Shown here: in pieces, positions 54,637 to 63,396 of the stretch
How the letters are laid out: each line of letters begins with the position of its first letter
Numbering within the stretch: position 1 is the first letter of the stretch
From: Rudanella sp031411995
GTDB lineage: Bacteria > Bacteroidota > Bacteroidia > Cytophagales > Spirosomataceae
Assembly (NCBI GenBank): GCA_031411995.1
Contig: JANOCD010000116.1
Location: 42,896-106,895, forward strand
Reading direction: 5' to 3'
DNA length: 64,000 nt
The notes under the pieces: generated by a model
What the model was told of the DNA's origin: nothing
The model's database searches: none
What the model saw: the letters and a program-made list of their open reading frames with translations, nothing else
Position numbers and translations under genes: made by a program

Positions 54637-55080
54637 CTACTCAGTGTCAGCGACTTTGCTGGCTTCAGCTTCCACATTCCAGAGCAGATTAATCATCCGC
54701 GCTGTCCGGTCGGCTTGGTTGGCCCAGCGGCTGGCATCGGCATTATTAGTGCGCTTTGCAAGCTCTTTAGTCAATTGGGCGTTAGCGTCGTTGAACTTCA
54801 TCCGGCTGTCAGCGTCGAGTGACAAAACAGCCACCGGATTTTGATTATACAACGAGACAACGCTCATAAAGTTTTGCCAGTCAGCTTTTTTCGTGAATCT
54901 GTTCGCCTTATGCTCAACAAATTGAGCAAATTGTTTTTCAGAACCCTTCACAAGCATCGTGCCTGCCGGCTTGTTGGCAGCCGGGCTATCATCAGTATTA
55001 ATGGTGGTAGCTGCGTTTGCCCTACTATTCGCTAATCCTAATCCAAGAACCAACGATGCAAAGATAACACGCGATTTCAT
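54637..55080 (-). CDS. Secreted protein of unknown function
   Basis: 147 residues with a signal peptide (VIFASLVLGLGLANSRANA). The mature part is helical and polar (FAQFVEHKANRFTKKADWQN; MKFNDANAQLTKELAKRTNN) without any family I recognise. Its 240-bp upstream region contains an imperfect inverted repeat (TTTTGTGTTC with GAACACACAAA at about 55092-55120) that could be an operator, and is otherwise AT-rich. Gene limits are supported by the signal peptide. Confidence 0.75.
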   Translation of the reverse strand: MKSRVIFASLVLGLGLANSRANAATTINTDDSPAANKPAGTMLVKGSEKQFAQFVEHKANRFTKKADWQNFMSVVSLYNQNPVAVLSLDADSRMKFNDANAQLTKELAKRTNNADASRWANQADRTARMINLLWNVEAEASKVADTE

Positions 55081-55320
55081 AGTTTTGTTTTATTTTGTGT
55101 TCAAATTAAGAACACACAAATGTCCCTCTAAGTTTGAATTCTGCAAAACCTATATGGGGCCGCTACGAAATTTTGTACGGTAGAAAATGCTGTAAAAGCT
55201 AGAAAAATGTCTTTTGTGTATTAAAAACTCTTTAATAACAGACTATTCTATGGGCCTTTAATGACTTGTAATCCGTAAACTATTGATTGAAAAAAATTGA
55301 AAGTTCTTTAAAAAATACCA

Positions 55321-55884
55321 TTACTGATTGTAATTATTCATGGCCTGCTGTATGCCCATAGTACAAAAACTAAGTACGGCATCGCCAGCCCGGTCTAAAA
55401 CCGCCGGAAGTTGGTCCATTTCTTCGTCGGGAAACTCGCCCAGCACGAAATCAATTTGCCTTCCCCGCGAAAAATTACTGCCAATTCCGAACCGAAGCCG
55501 GGCATATTCCTGGGTATTCAACACCTCGTCAATATGCTTCAGTCCGTTATGTCCGCCTGGAGAACCTTTAGGTTTCAACCGCAACTTGCTGAACGGCAAA
55601 TCTTTATCATCTGTCACCACCAGGATGTTCTCTACCGGGATATTTTCCTGCTTCATATACATCGAAACAGCCTTGCCGCTTAGGTTCATGTAGGTGGTGG
55701 GTTTCACAAAAAACAACTGCTTGCCCTTGTGCGACCATTTGGCGGTGTAGGCAAACCGCGTCATCGAAAAACTAAAGCCATATTGCGCGGCCATCCGGTC
55801 CAGCACCATAAAACCGGCGTTGTGCCGCGTAAATGCGTATTCAGGCCCAATGTTACCGAGGCCTACGATTAAGAATTTTGACAT
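55321..55884 (-). CDS. pth: Peptidyl-tRNA hydrolase
   Basis: 187 residues from the ATG at 55884 (SKFLIVGLGNIGPEYAFTRH), the standard start for the family; an in-frame ATG 27 bp upstream is less likely. It frees tRNA from peptidyl-tRNA dropped by ribosomes. Visible are the catalytic histidine (TRHNAGFM), PTTYMNLSG and the GGHNGLKHI substrate-binding segment. It stands alone; the GH39 gene ends 35 bp upstream. Confidence 0.96.
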   Translation of the reverse strand: MSKFLIVGLGNIGPEYAFTRHNAGFMVLDRMAAQYGFSFSMTRFAYTAKWSHKGKQLFFVKPTTYMNLSGKAVSMYMKQENIPVENILVVTDDKDLPFSKLRLKPKGSPGGHNGLKHIDEVLNTQEYARLRFGIGSNFSRGRQIDFVLGEFPDEEMDQLPAVLDRAGDAVLSFCTMGIQQAMNNYNQ

Positions 55885-55918
55885 GATGCAAAGGTAAAAG
55901 TCGAACGGCAAAAATCGA

Positions 55919-57610
55919 TTACCACGACAGTTTCACCAACGACACCCCCTGCCGGGGAAGCGCGAAGTTCAGCGTGGCCTTGCCGCCTTTCACGCTGATT
56001 TTTTGGGGAGCAGACAGCAATTGCAATTGGCCCGCTTTTTCTAATTCAGCAATTTGGGCTGCCGACGGTGCTTTGGGCGACCCCATCTTTTTCCAGACTT
56101 CATACGAATTGCTGTGTTCGTTGTCGATGCGGTAATGCTGAACGGTTGCAGTCTTGCCAGCCAAGCCATTGATTTGTAAGGCTACAGGCGCATCGGATGC
56201 CGACACGTTATCGTCGTGATAATGCCAGACCAGTACGGCTGCCGATTTCGCGTCTTTGCTGGCTATGGCGTTAATGTCGGCTTCGGCCCGCACACTCTGA
56301 TCCCGAATCCGGGCAAAATCATACCCCGACCCACCTTTGACTTCCACCCGGTTGCCGGACATCATCCCGAACATCCGAAACACGTTCAGCACGGGTTTAT
56401 CGACTCCGTTGGTGGCTAAATCGCGGAATCCCCGGAACCAGGGCTGATCCTCAAATTCAAACGCCCACGTTACGGCTCCCAGCAAATTGACCCCGTGGGC
56501 AGTGGCTAAATCGTATTTGCGGGCAAACGAAGCCGCCGTATAACTCGAATACATAGTGCCGTTGCGGTAGGCGTTCTGAGGGTGAAAATCCTCCGAACAG
56601 GCCGCGCATCCCTCCGGGTCCGACTCGCCAATGACGATGGGCAGGTTTTTCAGGCTGGGATATGAAGCCACGATTTCCATGCCCTTGTTTATGTCGCGGA
56701 GTTGGGTGCCCATGTTCATCTGCACCACGCCATTCACGAGTTTGGGCGAGCCTTTAGCATGGAACGTAATGAAGTCTAAGGGCGCACCCGTTTGGCCTGT
56801 CACGGCGTTTTTGCCGTTCACGATATGCTCCATGAAGGCCGTGAAAAACTTCCGTGAGCCATCACTGTTTGGCCCGGTCACTTCGGGGCCACCCATTCGG
56901 GCGGTGGGCAGGGCGCGTTTCACGGCATCGGCGGTGTAATCGTAAAGTTTGATGTATTCCTCCACGGTGCCTTTCCAGTAGCCAATATTCGGTTCATTCC
57001 ACAACTCCCAATACCAGCTTTCAACTTCTTTCTGGCCATAGCGATCCACCGAATGCCGCACCCACTGATACACCAATTCGCCCCATTTCTGGTAATCTTT
57101 GGGCGGATAGGCCCAGCCCGTGTAGATGTCGCCGTATTTGTTACCCGGCCCCCAATTGTGTTTGTAGGGCTGCGGGTGGGTAGACATGGCTTCGGGCATA
57201 AAGCCAATTTGGGCCATCGGTTTCATGCCCCGCTCGATATATGTATCGAAAATTTTGTCAACAATAGTCCAGTCATAAACGGGTTTTCCGTTGGCATCTT
57301 CGGTGTAGGCATTGGTCGATCCCCATTTGAGGGCGGCCACTCCGTCGCCCGTTACCAGCATGCTGTGGGCCCGCACATAGACCGGCACTTTGCTCAGTTG
57401 CGCTACTTCGGACAGCAGTTTTTTGCCATCCTTCATGTAGGTATAGTTCGGTTCGTCGTAGCCAAACCACGCCCAAATCGGCTTCAGCGGCCCTTTTTCG
57501 GCATTCAGGTCAACCTGAATTGAAATTGAAGTGGCGGGTTTTTGTTGGGCAATGCTCGGAATCGTAGCCCACAGCACAAAGATACATAGACAGGAAAGGG
57601 AGGTTTTCAC
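55919..57610 (-). CDS. Glycoside hydrolase family 39 (beta-xylosidase-like), secreted
   Basis: About 563 residues from a GTG at 57610, which opens a signal peptide (KTSLSCLCIFVLWATIPSIA); the frame stays open upstream but without signal features. The TIM barrel has WYWELWNEPNIGYW with acid/base Glu206 and LPIVIGESDPEG with nucleophile Glu329, matching GH39. A C-terminal beta-sandwich ends at SLVKLSW. The probable substrates are xylo-oligosaccharides or similar beta-glycosides. There is no SusCD pair nearby, so it is not in a classical PUL. Confidence 0.88.
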   Translation of the reverse strand: MKTSLSCLCIFVLWATIPSIAQQKPATSISIQVDLNAEKGPLKPIWAWFGYDEPNYTYMKDGKKLLSEVAQLSKVPVYVRAHSMLVTGDGVAALKWGSTNAYTEDANGKPVYDWTIVDKIFDTYIERGMKPMAQIGFMPEAMSTHPQPYKHNWGPGNKYGDIYTGWAYPPKDYQKWGELVYQWVRHSVDRYGQKEVESWYWELWNEPNIGYWKGTVEEYIKLYDYTADAVKRALPTARMGGPEVTGPNSDGSRKFFTAFMEHIVNGKNAVTGQTGAPLDFITFHAKGSPKLVNGVVQMNMGTQLRDINKGMEIVASYPSLKNLPIVIGESDPEGCAACSEDFHPQNAYRNGTMYSSYTAASFARKYDLATAHGVNLLGAVTWAFEFEDQPWFRGFRDLATNGVDKPVLNVFRMFGMMSGNRVEVKGGSGYDFARIRDQSVRAEADINAIASKDAKSAAVLVWHYHDDNVSASDAPVALQINGLAGKTATVQHYRIDNEHSNSYEVWKKMGSPKAPSAAQIAELEKAGQLQLLSAPQKISVKGGKATLNFALPRQGVSLVKLSW

Positions 57611-57765
57611 GCGGGGGTTTGGTTTGAGGGTAATGCTGAAATAGCCAGAAACAGAAACGAGGCCACTCGCGTAGTCGGCTATTACAAAAGTACCTCCAGA
57701 AGAGAAATACTCTTGTGACAACCGACCGCACGGCGGCCCCGGTTATGCTTTTTGCTCTTGACTAC

Positions 57766-60700
57766 TTACCGCTGTAAGACAACCTTAGCCGTTTGTCGTT
57801 TGCTGCCCGATTGAAGCGTGAGCAAATACAAGCCCGGCACTTCGCGGTCTAAATTCAGCATTTCGTCCTGTTCCTGACCGATGCCAACCACTGCCCGGCG
57901 ATTGATCTCAATACCCCGGCTATTGGTGGTGCGTAGGATAGCCGCTTGCCCGGCAACTAACCGGAACCGAACCGTAACGCGGCCTGTGGTGGGGTTGGGC
58001 ATCACGACTAATAACTCCTCTGGTTCTGTTTTGCTCACCGAAGCAAGCCGATAGCCCGCGCAACCGCTTGTATAAACAAATGGACTGGCCTCTACCCCCG
58101 ACTGCCGGGCCTGAATCGTAAAACTGGTGCCGTTGCGTTGCCAGGTTGGAACATTCATCACGTTGTTGGTTGTCCAGCCCTGCAAGCCCGAAATCTGGTA
58201 CTCAATGGCAGACCCATTACCGCCCGATGTATTAAGGGTCAGATTGCCATTGGAGCAATTCAGGCTTGGTGCTGTGAGTGCCAACGACCCTCCCGTTGGG
58301 GGCGGGGTGCCACCGCAAGCCGTAGTGTACGGGTAGTCGGGGGCTTGTGTACCCGACTGTCGGGCTTGTAAGGTAAACGAAGTACCCGTTAGCTGCCACG
58401 ATGGAACCGTGAAATTGGGGTTGGTATCCCACCCGCGCAAACCCGGAATCTGATATTCAATAGTCGAGCCGTTACCGCCACTAATTTGCATGGTTAGTGC
58501 ACCCGTCTGGCAGTTGTAGGCCGGTGCCACCACCGCAAAGTTACCCGATGGGGGTGATCCGTTAGGACAAGTTGCCGTCTGAAACTCGAACGACCGATAA
58601 TCAAAGAATGACTCACCCGTGTTGCCGTAGAGTTGCAATTGTGGGCTGTTTCCAAAGTCTTTCATATCCCAGGTACTCCCGTTATCTCGGTAAATACGGA
58701 AGTGGTTGCTGCCGTTGCATTGGGTGTACCATTTCTGGCCCGCTGCCCCACTGTATCCGCCCAAACTAAGCCACTCGCCAAAGTTGCCGCTGTTGCTGGT
58801 GATGACCCGATTGGTGCCGTCCTGGGTGGCAAACTTGAACTGACTGCCGTCCGTATCTTCTGCTTTCCAGATTTGATTATTTTGGTTGTTGGCTCCTTGT
58901 TGTTGAATAGTGCCATCACCCATAACCTGCAACCGAAGGCCGTTTTTCTGCACCTTAATGTTGTAGCAATTGCCCGACGCAATGGGTGTGCAAGTTGGTT
59001 GACTGCAGTTGACATCAATGGTAATCGAACGAGCGTTGCTGGCAACGCACGGAAACTTATAGCCGGACACAGAGTAGGTAAAGTTTCCTCCGCTTGCCGG
59101 AATGGTAGCGGTTGCCGTATTGCTTCCGTTGCTGTTTACGTTTGGCCCCAACCAAATGTATGACACATTGTCGCAGCTTTGGCCATTTGCCCCATTGCAG
59201 TTTGCTGTTAGCGTAATCTGTTGATTACAAGCCGCTGGCGTTGTAACAATGGAGTTGATGGCAAACTCACACTCAGGAATGCACTCAATAATATTCAGAC
59301 CGCGTGCTGTCCATGCACGGGCCACTCTCCGCTGTGTTTCCGAGCAACCACCATAATAAACGCCAGCCGCGAGCCAGGTAGCTTCCCGAGCATTCTGATA
59401 ATTGGATGTGCTGGTCATGTAGTAACGAAGAGCTTTGTAAACTACATCTGTCGCCACATCAAACCCTACAAAAGTTGCTGAGTTTTGATTCGCAACATCA
59501 TGGAACCAGCGGTTCATAACGCCACTGTTGACGTGGACACCACAATTGTCATTTCCATTGTCGCAAGGAGCCTGAATGGGCCACCAGGCATCTCCCTGAA
59601 ATCGATCAGGTTGCCCAATTAACGGACGTTGTGTCAGTAAATTGAAATCATAAGGTGGGAATGACTGACGGGGATTAGCCATATTCCGAAGTTGATAAGC
59701 ATCTTCGCCAAAATTCCAATTCCATCGAATGTTGGCTGGAGAATTATCGGGAAATAAATATCGCTCAACGGCAGTACCGAAGATATCCGCAATTGACTCA
59801 TTGATAGCACCCGACTCGCCCGCGTACACTAATGGAGTAGTATTTTTAATGATGGCATGGGTGTATTCGTGTCCCACCACGTCGGCAGTCACAAAACTTC
59901 TATTTGGGTCGACATTCAAATTATTGGGACTAAATGGGCCAAATGCAAAAATGAGGGTGCGGTTCCGATCATAGCCCGTGTCATTGATATTGGGAATGTT
60001 AACCAAAAGACGAGGATAATCTTGATTCGTTCCGTTAAGGCCATTGTGTCCATGTATGATCCGAAAATAGTCGTTTGTCCGTTGAGCCAGCCAGTGAGCA
60101 GTTGTAGCATTAGGAACGGCATTCCCCCAGACCGTAGTTGGACTAACTATTTCAGCTTGATCGTTGAATAGCCCTTCAATATTTGGGGCTTGTGAGGGGA
60201 GCGTGAGTTGACGGACATTTAGATTTGTTCCCGGCAATGCTAATCGGTTGTTTGCATTAGGAACATTAGGGTTCAATGGGTCAGTCTCAAAATTGAGTGC
60301 TGCCTGTCCATTTAGATACCGAGCATAATTTGGAACAAATGTTGAGGCAACTAATGTGGCTTTAGCATCTACAACCTGTTCAGGTTGTTTCAATTCCTGA
60401 ACACAGTTTTCGGTATGAGCATGGCCGGGGATGCCGAAACATCGAAGGATGAGTGGTAATTGGCGCACAATCGCCCCCGATTGAGCATCAACATAAAGCC
60501 GGATAGGGTCTTTAACTGTTTCGTGCTGAATGTCGAAGCCATAGCAAAGCCGAAAATTCTCCTTCACAAAGTCATCATTGATAGCGGCAATAACCAAGTC
60601 GCCTTTGGGAAGTTTATCCTTGTCTTTGAAGGCATCAGCAGAAAGCTTCTGATCGGCAAGTGCAAAATCCAGTGCCTGTTTCTCGGGCATGGGTTTATCG

Positions 60701-61114
60701 ATGTCGATGTCCAAATCTTCCACAATACGACCGTTGGCCGACTCCATACGGTTACCTTTCGAGTGGAGTAAATACTCGACTCCTTCGACGGGGATGTTCT
60801 TGAAGAAAAGCTGGTAACGACGGTGACGAATTTGTTTTTCGTCAGTTTCGTCCTTCACGGCGTTAAAGCGATAGTGCTTGTTGAGGCCCAGTGTGTTATT
60901 GAATTGATCGAAGAACGTTTCGGGGTTAATGCCGACGGTGTCCTTTCTGAAAAGAATCAGGCCGCTTTCTGTGGTGAAGCGCGTGAGTTTACGGAACGCT
61001 TTGTTATCCTCACGAAGGTATTTGGGGTTATACTTGCCCTGGGCATGAGCGGACAAACTTGCCCCCCCCCCCCCATAGAATACTTATCAAGTAGAGTACT
61101 AAAAACTTTCTCAT
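57766..61114 (-). CDS. M4 metalloprotease with T9SS signal, out of frame at a G13 tract
   Basis: From the ATG at 61114 the signal peptide begins RKFLVLYLISILW, then meets a run of 13 G (61074-61062). With 13 G the frame shifts away; with 12 or 15 it continues GGG..ASLSAHAQ/GKYNPKY into the main frame. Numbering the main frame from a TTG at 61056 (1096 residues), the propeptide spans about 5-230, the thermolysin domain has HEYTH at 396-400 and Glu at 420 (GAINES), then come a PKD-like region, a ricin-type lectin-like region (NCYNIKVQKNGLRLQVMGDG), two YNCQTG-type repeats and a T9SS sorting domain (LLVVMPNPTTGRVTVRF). It should be a surface or secreted protease. The TTG could give only protein without a proper signal peptide. 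Confidence 0.85.
58054..58539 (-). repeat. Two YNCQTG-type repeat domains in the M4 protease
   Basis: Two copies of about 76 residues: (A)PAYNCQTGALTM...GGNGSTIEYQIPGLRGW and PSLNCSNGNLTL...GGNGSAIEYQISGLQGW, each ending in QARQSG and a closing Cys. They resemble the three repeats in the esterase at 34593-35504 (conserved C, GGNGS, E(F/Y), G-GW, RQSG). Confidence 0.85.
61062..61074. repeat. 13-bp homopolymer (poly-G on the coding strand), possible phase switch
   Basis: 13 consecutive C on the plus strand, inside the signal-peptide codons of the M4 protease. A run of this length slips readily during replication. A length of 12 or 15 would put the ATG at 61114 in frame with the protease; 13 does not. 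A homopolymer sequencing error is the alternative. Confidence 0.85.
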
Positions 61115-61161
61115 AAAATTCGATGTGAAAAACTTGTAAAATAATCGTGAAAAGATATAGC

Positions 61162-61593
61162 TTAACGGTTCTCCTCAATCTTGTCTATGTAAATAGACAT
61201 AGAAGGAATAAAAGTGATTGTAAGCCAACTTGCATTATTGAAGAGCTTCCCCGAAACCTTGTATTGATAAAAGCTTCGAGGATTGACTCCTTGATCCAGT
61301 GGTTTTAGATTTTGAATTTTCGAAAGGCTGAGGTTACAGACTTGAGCTGTAGGTGCTTTGGCTTGCCAAATAGTAGGAACATCGCTACTAAATGTGAGAA
61401 CTACTCCTCCATAATTGATATTTACTGGCATATCTCGGATGTACTCAACGTAATTGTATTGGTACGAGTCGGTATTACAACAAGTGCCATCGTTGCAGGA
61501 TGTGGGCTCCGGCGGGTCTTTTTGACACCCCGCACCCAGAACCAGCCATAGCACCCCCATTATGTACTGGCGAAGTAGTTGGTATTTAGTCAT
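61162..61593 (-). CDS. Small lipoprotein upstream of the M4 protease
   Basis: 143 residues from the ATG at 61593 (a GTG at 61602 is an alternative). The signal peptide ends in a lipobox LGAGC. A Cys-rich stretch (CNDGTCCNTD) follows, then a beta-rich body (VNINYGGVVLTFSSDVPTIW). I recognise no family. It ends 47 bp before the protease ATG and is probably co-transcribed with it, so it may be an inhibitor, chaperone or partner; that is inference. The 274 bp upstream to the PyrR-like gene are AT-rich and should hold the promoters. Confidence 0.75.
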   Translation of the reverse strand: MTKYQLLRQYIMGVLWLVLGAGCQKDPPEPTSCNDGTCCNTDSYQYNYVEYIRDMPVNINYGGVVLTFSSDVPTIWQAKAPTAQVCNLSLSKIQNLKPLDQGVNPRSFYQYKVSGKLFNNASWLTITFIPSMSIYIDKIEENR

Positions 61594-61877
61594 GATTTTC
61601 ACGCGCTTTTAATGAAACGCGAAGCAATGATAGTTGACAATTTATGCTATGTCAAGAAAAAATATAAATAAATTTATTTTTAACTAACTAAATAGTAGGT
61701 GAAAGTATAAATTACGTCTTTACACAAACCATTAACACTACATATATTAAGTGATATACAGGATTAATAGATTGATAGCCAGATTTATTACATACAGGTA
61801 AGTGAAAACCATTTGCACACTGTTTTATATGATTCTGTCCTTTTGATTTTTGCCCGTCTCCTTCCGACCTTTACCCT

Positions 61878-62426
61878 ATGAAACGCCTTATCCTGAGTAG
61901 CCCACTGCTCGAAATTGTAATTAGCCGCCTATGCCAGGAGTTGATCGAACGCCATCAGGATTTTACGGACACTGTGCTGCTCGGTATGCAGCCACGGGGC
62001 ATCTATTTTGCCGAGCGCGTGGCCCACGAACTGAACCGCTCTCTTAACCGCACCGCACCCGATGTGGGTGTGCCGCTGGGCTATTTGGATGCCACGTTCT
62101 ACCGCGACGATTTCCGTCGGCGCGATTCGCCCCTGCGCCCCAACACGACCCACGTGCCGTTCCTGATCGAAAACAAAAAAGTAATCCTGATCGACGATGT
62201 GCTGGCTACCGGGCGCATGGTTCGGGCCGCGCTCGATGCCATGTCGGCCTTTGGGCGGCCCCGCCGGGTGGAGCTGCTGGTGTTGATCGACCGGCGCTAC
62301 AACCGCGATTTGCCCATCCGCCCCGACTATACCGGCAAGCGCGTAAACACCCTTGAATCGCAGCGCGTTTTGGTGGAATGGACCGAACAGGGAGCCGAAA
62401 CGGATCGGATTTGGTTAATAGATTAA
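61878..62426 (+). CDS. pyrR: PyrR-like phosphoribosyltransferase
   Basis: 182 residues. The PRPP-binding motif VILIDDVLATGRMVRAALDA and N-terminal LSSPLLEIVISRLCQELIER with GMQPRGIYFAERVAHEL match PyrR, which binds pyr mRNA as an attenuator and/or acts as uracil phosphoribosyltransferase. The pyr genes are not adjacent, so enzyme activity is more likely than local attenuation. It is followed by a short hairpin and fdhD on the same strand. Confidence 0.88.
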   Translation: MKRLILSSPLLEIVISRLCQELIERHQDFTDTVLLGMQPRGIYFAERVAHELNRSLNRTAPDVGVPLGYLDATFYRDDFRRRDSPLRPNTTHVPFLIENKKVILIDDVLATGRMVRAALDAMSAFGRPRRVELLVLIDRRYNRDLPIRPDYTGKRVNTLESQRVLVEWTEQGAETDRIWLID

Positions 62427-62427
62427 A

Positions 62428-62466
62428 GATGTTGGATGTAATATCCAGCGTCCAACGTCCAACATC
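62428..62466. repeat. GTTGGAC-unit hairpin between pyrR and fdhD
   Basis: GATGTTGGATG at 62428-62438 pairs with CGTCCAACATC at 62456-62466 (10 of 11), and the right side carries two tandem GTCCAAC units. The element fills almost all of the 44 bp from the pyrR stop to the fdhD ATG. Confidence 0.7.
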
Positions 62467-62470
62467 CCAA

Positions 62471-63301
62471 ATGCCAACTGTTACCCCAATATCTGTTATT
62501 CGTTTTCAGGCCAATGCGTTGATTGAGCGGCCCGATTTGCTGGCCGTAGAGGAGCCGCTCGAAATCCTGCTAGGCTATGGGCTGGTGTCCGAACGTGAAC
62601 AGCGAACCCTCGCCGTGACCATGCGAACGCCCGGCCACGACGTTGAACTGGGCCTGGGCTATTTACTGGCCGAGGGTATTATTCATGAACGCGCCGATGT
62701 GCTGTCGTGCCGCCATTGTGTGCAGGATGCCCAAAAGGTTGGCAACGTGCTACGGGTTGAACTGGCCCCAACTGTTGGTCTCAACTGGTCGCTGCTCGAC
62801 CGATTTGGTTATGCGTCAGCCAGTTGTGGGTTGTGCGGAAAAACGAGTATTGATGCTGTCCGCCAACAGGGAGCTGTTCCACTTGGGACTGGAATCACGG
62901 TTTCCGCGAGTGTCGTTCACGAACTTTCGGAGCGGGTGCGGCAATTTCAACCGGCTTTCGCGCATACGGGTGGCATCCACGCAGCAGCCTTGTTTTTGGC
63001 TGATGGCACAATTTGTCGGGTTCGCGAAGACATTGGCCGCCATAATGCGTTAGATAAAGTAGTGGGTGCCACGTTTTGGGAAGAGGGTCTTCCACTAAGT
63101 CAGTATGGCCTTTTTCTGAGTGGTCGCATCGGTTTTGAGTTAGTCCAAAAAGCATGGATGGCGGGTATTTCGCTGATTGTAGCCGTGGGTGCGCCCTCCA
63201 GTTTGGCGGTGGACCTGGCCCGCGAAGCTAACATCACGCTCATCGGCTTTGTACGGAACGAGCAGTTTAATGTTTATACGAATCCTCAACGAATAAAATA
63301 A
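62471..63301 (+). CDS. fdhD: Sulfurtransferase FdhD
   Basis: 276 residues from the ATG at 62471; the frame is open upstream but within pyrR and the hairpin. FdhD transfers sulfur from IscS to the bis-MGD cofactor of formate-dehydrogenase-like enzymes. The cysteine loop ASCGLCGKTS contains the CxxC, and RVREDIGRHNALDKVVGA and VAVGAPSSLAVDLAREA are family segments. The next gene encodes a molybdopterin oxidoreductase, the probable client. Confidence 0.95.
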   Translation: MPTVTPISVIRFQANALIERPDLLAVEEPLEILLGYGLVSEREQRTLAVTMRTPGHDVELGLGYLLAEGIIHERADVLSCRHCVQDAQKVGNVLRVELAPTVGLNWSLLDRFGYASASCGLCGKTSIDAVRQQGAVPLGTGITVSASVVHELSERVRQFQPAFAHTGGIHAAALFLADGTICRVREDIGRHNALDKVVGATFWEEGLPLSQYGLFLSGRIGFELVQKAWMAGISLIVAVGAPSSLAVDLAREANITLIGFVRNEQFNVYTNPQRIK

Positions 63302-63391
63302 GGGAGGAAAAGGAGGAAGGGGAAGAAAGGAGGAGAGGGATGGCCCTCACGTTTCCTTTCTCCCTTTCCTTCCTCTCCGCCCTTTCCTCCT
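63302..63391. repeat. Purine/pyrimidine hairpin between fdhD and the oxidoreductase gene
   Basis: 63302-63340 is entirely purine (GGAGGAAA-type units) and about 63353-63391 almost entirely pyrimidine, an imperfect reverse complement. It runs from the base after the fdhD TAA to 6 bp before the next ATG, so it is the whole intergenic region. Confidence 0.75.
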
Positions 63392-63396
63392 TGATT

